From contig OX439131.1 of the NCBI GenBank assembly GCA_949318235.1, positions 22,526,802 to 22,590,801 on the forward strand: a DNA stretch of 64,000 bases, read 5' to 3'. This document shows positions 56,753 to 64,000 of this stretch, one piece after another. Source of the stretch: Ecdyonurus torrentis. Taxonomy: Eukaryota > Arthropoda > Insecta > Ephemeroptera > Heptageniidae. Made by a program: the position numbers and the translations under genes. Each line of letters opens with the position of its first letter. The first letter of the stretch is position 1. Below the pieces are notes generated by a model that was not told the origin of the DNA, ran no database searches, and saw only the letters and a program-made list of their open reading frames with translations.

Positions 56753-58329
56753 CAAGCTTTATTTCTTGTCAAGGACTTAAATTGTCAATAAATTTTAAGT
56801 TTTTGTTACGTAAAAAACATGATTTTGTACGTAAGTAATAAAATTTTATAAATATTACAGTGTGCTTTTAATTTTTTGCGATTTTATTTTTAACTTAAAC
56901 AAATAACATGAATTTTATCATATTATTTTATTTATTTCATTTTAATCATTATTTAATTGAAAGCTTACTTTAAGTAGACTTTGAAATGTCAAAGTTTACT
57001 TGATTTATTATTTACTCGTTTTGGTCGCGCGGGCTGCATAGCTCTTAGGAAAAATCCCTTCAACAAAATATAATAGTAATAAAAATATATATTGTAATTT
57101 TTTATTGTTATAATTATTAAACAAAATTATTTTAATATTTATAAATGTAGTGATTAAAATTTAATATCCTTAAATTTATTTCAGATTACGAAATAGAAGT
57201 TTCTATTTCTACGATGTTTTTATTTTTATAATACGTGTGAAACTAAAAATAGTTTGTAATCTCAAGTTATAACTGGAAACATTTATAGACCGCAATTCCA
57301 ACCTGTTAGCACCGATGCTAACAAGTTGCGTATATAACTTTTACGTTTCAAATGTTTCTTTTTACTCTATAGAAATTTTAGCTTTTGTAGTAACATAGCA
57401 TGGGATTTAAATGTCATTGTATGATCCAATGTTGAAGAAAGAAATTTATTTCAATATTTGATAGCAAACATATGAAAGCATGTAATAAAATATAATTGTA
57501 ATAAAAAAGAGAAAGAAAAGTTGATATATTAATTAATAGTGTTAAACCTCCTTAATTAATCAAGAGTGGTAAGAGTATTTGTAATACAGTTAGGGTACAG
57601 CTATAAATTATTGTCACAATTATAGAAGAAAAATCATTATAAAGCATAAATAATTAAAATGAAAATTTCTTTCATTCAACGACAACAACAACAAAAAAGG
57701 ACTCAAGGTATTGAATTTTTATTTTAAATCTGATGTATAGATTATTGCTATACTAAATCATAATTTCAATAAAATATGAACTAAATTTATCTAACGTTCA
57801 TAGAAAATACTTTTTCAGACATTGACTATATATATTTTAAAGATTCAAGACATCGGTTCTAATTTTACTTATTTTGGTCGTGCTGGCTGCATAACCTGTA
57901 GGATAACACCATTCAGTAGAGATTTATATCTTTGATTACGTTATTATTCATTTTCTGTAATGTAATTGTTTTTATTTTTATTTTATTTATTTACAATTAA
58001 ACTCAATTAAAAATATCTCCAGTAAAACAAAACTATAACTATATTTTCGTAATAATTTACCTGTTGTCAGTCATTAAAACGAAATTAGGTTAGGTTTGCA
58101 AAATAGTGTATTGCTATATTTTTAAGCCTCACATATATAGAGGTTAATAACATGTAAAAAAAAAAAAATAAATAAAAAGAAGAAGAAGCTTTATCAAAAG
58201 CTTCCTTTGTGAAAGATGCAAGAACAAGGTAAAGGTAAAAAAACACATTACCTACTTGTTTAATTTTCCACATGGATTGCTTTGAATGCTATAAAGGTCT
58301 CATTTTGCTGGGTTTCAATTTTGTTCCTT
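54986..58329. other. Gene-free AT-rich DNA
   Basis: No gene is seen. It contains a TA tract (about 55302-55329), a small inverted pair TTGAAATGAAGG / CCTTCATTTCAA (56418 and 56559), a T-tract (56717-56747), and two related 50-nt segments at 57011-57060 and 57864-57915 (both with TTTTGGTCG and GGCTGCATA). Confidence 0.5.
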
Positions 58330-58490
58330 GTATTAAATAAAAGCCTCAGGGGTCAGGTATGACGTCACTCCTGACGTCATAGTTATGACGTCATATGTAT
58401 CGACGCCGGTGCCGTTTGCTCGGCGCGCCAATCGACCGCGGTGGTGGCGAGACACCGCTAAGTATAGAGACCCATGACGTTTGTATGCAG
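58330..58490. promoter_or_regulatory. GC islet with three CRE octamers
   Basis: TGACGTCA at 58360-58367, 58372-58379 and 58386-58393, followed by CpG-rich GACGCCGGTGCCG, GGCGCGCC and ACCGCGGTGG. CREB/ATF/AP-1-family bZIP proteins bind this octamer. No ORF or TATA box, so an enhancer or a promoter of a non-coding or distant gene is possible. Confidence 0.45.
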
Positions 58491-59467
58491 ATGCATTTTA
58501 AAACACATATTTTTGATATTAATAATTAATTTTAATTATGTAAAATTAAATTAAATTAGAAGTAATATGCTAATGTTGGTTATTACACCATATATTTAGT
58601 CGCTAGAGTAATTCTAAAGCCTTAATTAACCAAAAGTACTTGAAGTATAAATAATTTTATGATAATTATAAGAATAAATAACTGAAATTAATGTGGACTA
58701 AAAGTAAAATAATTATTATTGAATAGTTTTATGGCACATAATTATTATAGTATTTTATATATCGTTTTCTTTAGAATAACATTTAGTTACATGTGTTTAG
58801 TATTTACGTCAAAATCACCTGTTTTCTTTTTTGAGTACCATTTGAATAAAAAAATAGAATTTCATATAAAATAAATTTAATTAATGTAAAAACTTTTTCA
58901 AGATTTGTATCCAGCATGCTTAAAAAATATTTTACAATAAACTGAAAACTAGATATTGTTATGGTTATAAGTAATGATATTCTGTTACAAATAGAGTTTA
59001 AGCTTGTTTTTTGTTCTTTTAATTGATTGCAATCTTTAAAATAAATTCATATCACATTTTTAATATTGTTATAGATCCAATTTTTATCTCCGATAGAATA
59101 TCAACTAGAGTTACTTTTGCAAAAATTATTTTCAGTAAAACATTTTTTTTTCAGAGAGAGTGCAATTTTAAGTCATGCGTATGATGAATAAACAAAAGAA
59201 TAAAAGAGAAAAGAAAAGTTGCAGACATCCCTATGCTTTGAAGTATTCAATGCAAATATTGAGGTACAATTACTGTGAGTACTCCAGAAATATTTTTCTT
59301 ATTGTCATCTAGTGTACAGTTTTCGACAGAATAGATAGGACGTCTGAGAGTTTTTGTTTTATTATTATGAGAAGGATGTCAAATTAAGAATTTTAGTCTA
59401 TATGAAATTCTCTGGAAACATAAGTTACGATAAAAACAAAATAAAAAATTAGTAGACTTCTAGGGTT
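58491..59467. other. Gene-free AT-rich DNA
   Basis: Nothing recognisable on either strand. Confidence 0.5.
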
Positions 59468-59808
59468 AGTGCGAATAGACCAGAGAAAAACATAAGAATT
59501 TATATCACAAAACACGTGATGGGATTTACATAAATAACATTAGTTTGTCTCAAAACCAAACAGTAGCCCCGTAGCAGTGATCAGAAAATTCAATTTATGC
59601 AACCCGCACAATATTTTCATACTAATTTCTGCATGTTTCTGGCGTCATAAACATGAATTTTCACGCAAATTGCATACTTTACAGTTTTTTCACGCTCTCT
59701 CGTGGGGTTACATTAACATTCTGGTAAAAATTGTCATCAGTTTTGAAGATCCCATTTTGTGTTTATTCATTAAAAAGCACATGTTGTTTTATGTGGTCTA
59801 TGGCTTTA
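59468..59808. repeat. Foldback element, family F6 copy B (opposite orientation to A)
   Basis: Contains ATGCAACCCGCACAATATTT, GCATACTTTACAG, CACGCTCTCTCGTGGGG and GATCCCATTTTGTG, all inverted relative to copy A. The right end ATGTGGTCTATGGCTTTAA pairs poorly with a degenerate left end near 59468. Confidence 0.7.
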
Positions 59809-59916
59809 ATCTTATTACGTTCAAAAGATCTAGATGTATATTTCATTTTATTAGATACACGTATTCATATGAATTATGTAACTGCATTTTTTAATAGGCA
59901 TTTTTGATAATAATAT

Positions 59917-59949
<33 letters not shown>

Positions 59950-60931
59950 TTTGCGACACAAAAATATAGAGACTTTCAATTGTTAAATATTCATTTTTCT
60001 TAACGATGCTAAACATTATTTCAAAAAATACTGAAAATGCGTGTAATATTGTATTAGTATTTTTTTGTTTATGTTATGTCACTTTAAAAATGTCAGTTCA
60101 TTTCCTAGTCGAATCATTACCGAGTCAGTTTAATAATAATAATAATAATAAGTTTTGTTTCTAGTTGGTTCATTTCCAGTGATTCATTTTATGTATTGAA
60201 ATGAAATAATAATACTAATTAATAGCAATAATAATAATTTGTCGAGGCAAATGCTTGTTTATGTTATACTACAAACTGCTAACGATAAAAAAATCTTTCA
60301 TTTCTAAATAAACATTTCCAATTTTCCATTCAAATGAGTTTAAAAATATATACATTTTATCGCCAATTTTGAATAAGCTATTTAAAAATATTTACGAGAC
60401 TAATTAGTTTATGGTAAAAATGTAATGTCTTTAATACATATTTCAAAATAATAAAGCTATTTTACCGTAGATAGAAACTGTTTAACTGTGTTTAATATTA
60501 TCACAAATATATTTCATCAAAATCTACATAACCTGACCTCTGAACTTTCTTTGTCGTCGCAAACTAAATTATTCTCTGCTTTTAATACAAAAGTGAAAGG
60601 TAACCAGGTTTAACGTAGCCTTAACTTTTAACTAGATACAATTTTGAATATGAAATATACATTTGCACATATCAATGCAAAAGTAATACACTTTTTTTTC
60701 TATATGGTGGTTATATGACTTTTGTAAGTCATGTGATGTAGATGTAGTAAGATCAGCAAAAAATTTGCTAAATTATTAAAATATTAAAAATAAAATTTAT
60801 TTGTTTGATCTTAATATATAAAATTAGAAAGAAGTCCATTTTTACAAAAAAGCCTATTGTATTATTTTTTATGTAGCTAATCATCTTTAAAAATGTTATG
60901 AGAGATTTTTTTTTATCCCTTAAATAATCAT

Positions 60932-61250
60932 TTAAAGTGGCCGTCCAGACCTAACAACATGCACCTTTTCATTATTTATTAAACACAAAATAGGACACCC
61001 AAAAGCATGTTCAATTTTTACTATTACCGCAACAGAGCGCGAAAAGTTGTAAAGTAGGCAAAATGCAGACATTTTGAGCATTTCTGACGTCAGAATTGTT
61101 CACATTCAATAGAAAAGGTTGGGCGGGTTGCATAAGCTAGAAATCTGTTTATTATACGTTTAAGAGAAATATACTTCTTTTTTTGAAAATCCGTTTTCGT
61201 TTTTAATAAATTAAAAAAGCATGTTGTATGGTCTGGGTGGCTCCTTTAAC
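60932..61250. repeat. Foldback element, family F6 copy C
   Basis: Ends TTAAAGTGGCCGTCCAGACC and, inverted, TTAAAGGAGCCACCCAGACC, then CAACATGC. The interior has AACAGAGCGCGAAAAG, the CRE octamer (61085-61092) and GGGCGGGTTGCATAAGC. Confidence 0.75.
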
Positions 61251-61696
61251 TTTCATTTTTACTGTTAATATTTTAAATTTTAATTATATTATATGTTTAC
61301 ATTTAAACATAGATTTTTTTTTACTTATTTTATTAATCATCTGATTGGTAGCTCCTTTAAATTGTTGTTGTTTTTTAATACAGACGGTTAATTAGTTTAT
61401 AAAATAAGTAATATTGTTTATATAAATAAATTATTTTTTCCTTATTTTGATTGATTTTTTAATAGATTTGATTTATTCGTCTCTCTTTCTGGTATTTTAT
61501 GATAATTAATAAAATATTCTATAATTTTTAAGCATTATTATTTTATCATTAATATTTTGATTTTGATAAAATCTGAAACCAAAGAAGTTCTAAATATTGA
61601 AACTTATTAACTTAAATAAACAAAGTTATTCCAATTAAAAGTTTCTGTTATGAAAATTTGATATCATGCCAAAATGAATGACCACAAATATATATA

Positions 61697-62940
<1,244 letters not shown>

Positions 62941-63140
62941 TTATTTGAATTGTAGGGGTTTTATGAGGCTGGGTGGCGCTTGCGTGATAAAGTATGACGT
63001 AATTGTGACGTCATTAGGCGCCGCTTGACGCCAGGAAGGCAAGCAAGGCAAGCAAGCAGGCACATGGGGTGGTCTGGGAGAGAGCTGGGCCCTGCATTGC
63101 AGGAGCTGTACAGGGTCCCGGGGTCCACCCTTGTCAATCA
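62941..63140. promoter_or_regulatory. GC islet with CRE octamer
   Basis: TGACGTAA followed by TGACGTCA (63006-63013), GGCGCCGC, an AAGGCAAGCAAGG direct repeat and GGGTCCCGGGGTCC. The open frame across it is not convincing as coding. It may be a regulatory element or a non-coding exon. Confidence 0.35.
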
Positions 63141-64000
63141 AAATACATCTTATAACATCTAATCATTTTTCATTGTAACGTTTTTATGTAAAAATTATCT
63201 AAAATTAAAAATAATGAGATTTTTTTATATTATTATTATTATTTTTTTATTTTTTTAGTTTATATTTTGCTTATAATTTTTGATATACAACAGATATTTT
63301 ATTTTTATCTACTTTTACAGAATATTTCATTTTTACTTTACTAGGTCCTAGCATAAATTTTAAAATGTATATTGACGGATAGAAAAATTAAGATGAATAC
63401 AAATTTTACTATATTTTCATTTTTCATTCTTCATTTTTTTTTAACTCAATTGACTCAATTTACTCAGGTAATAGTTTTTATGATAATAATGAACTTTTAT
63501 ACATGAATAATCCAATGCAATGCAATTTCCAAAAAAATAAATAAATAAACTTTTGAAAAATTACTGTTGAAAAATCTGATATTCCATACAAAAATAGCTA
63601 ACCATAATAATACAAGGTTTTTTATATGCATTTAATACTAAAATCCTGGAAAGTAAGTTGGAGAAACCTCAAATTACAAATCAGTATTTTCCCATTAGGT
63701 CATTAAGGGTTGCTGATTTATTTCTCTTACTTTTTAATTCATTTGCTTTATAAATAATAAGTTTTATATTATGCTTGTTCTTGATTGTTGTAATTTGTAT
63801 TAAATAAATTATTGTGAACAAAAAATTGAGGATGATAATATAAACTTTGATAATTTTGAGACTGTTTGTCTTCAAAGCTGCATTTGATCATAGAAACTTG
63901 AGTCTAAAAAATAATAACAATAATAAAGAGTTTTATAAAAAAATAAACAGGAACAGAAGTTTCATGATCTGTATAAATTATTTGAATCTCTATAGTTCTA
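63141..64000. other. Gene-free AT-rich DNA
   Basis: Nothing recognisable on either strand. Confidence 0.5.

Noticed and set aside
62941..63141. 66-codon minus-strand frame in the GC islet
   Set aside because: Proline/cysteine-rich translation of GC-rich DNA, with no recognisable domain or splice context.

Overview
This is a gene-bearing window from an AT-rich, repeat-rich invertebrate animal genome. All five genes are split by GT-AG introns (one intron is GC-AG) and encode metazoan proteins. The ribosomal protein L39 sequence ([26 protein letters not shown] C-terminus) is of protostome type, and very long GA and GAAA/TTTC microsatellites suggest an arthropod, perhaps a crustacean or chelicerate. 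The species cannot be settled from the sequence. There is no prokaryotic, organellar or viral gene content.

Gene layout: (1) YJU2/CCDC94, a spliceosomal step-one factor, minus strand, 7 coding exons, 1701-6779. (2) ZNF143/ZNF76 (Staf family), a seven-zinc-finger transcription factor, minus strand, 8 coding exons, 8029-16039. (3) RPL39, plus strand, 3 exons, 17107-22293, head-to-head with ZNF143. (4) Ferritin heavy-type subunit, minus strand, 3 coding exons, 22767-23522, tail-to-tail with RPL39. (5) TTC17, a large TPR protein, plus strand, about 12 coding exons, 28122-43781, divergent from ferritin across a 4.6 kb repeat-filled gap. From 43.8 kb to the end no protein-coding gene could be recognised. 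That 20 kb is an AT-rich desert broken by long microsatellites and seven short GC-rich islets, one with a GA tract plus TATA box and one with three CRE octamers. The genes are housekeeping or regulatory genes with no shared pathway; their adjacency looks like ordinary genome order.

The non-genic DNA is the unusual part. I find at least twelve distinct families of short foldback (inverted-repeat, MITE-like) elements, several in two or three copies, some nested in one another, and none with a transposase in the window. Notable examples are: a foldback pair whose arms are tandem arrays of an exact 33-nt unit (19223-19481, 20540-20792); an array of seven 21- to 22-nt quasi-palindromes, mostly at 29-31 nt spacing (34399-34607); a 47-bp stem hairpin 23 nt after the ferritin stop codon; a 659-bp element with 18-bp perfect ends between two TTAA sites; and a possible hAT-like element with poly-G ends and an 8-9 bp target duplication. 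The CRE octamer TGACGTCA occurs 12 times, about once expected by chance, mostly inside these elements or in GC islets.

Exon boundaries were derived by hand from splice sites, reading phase and protein-family conservation. Repeat family names (F1-F13) are mine, and their ends are approximate.
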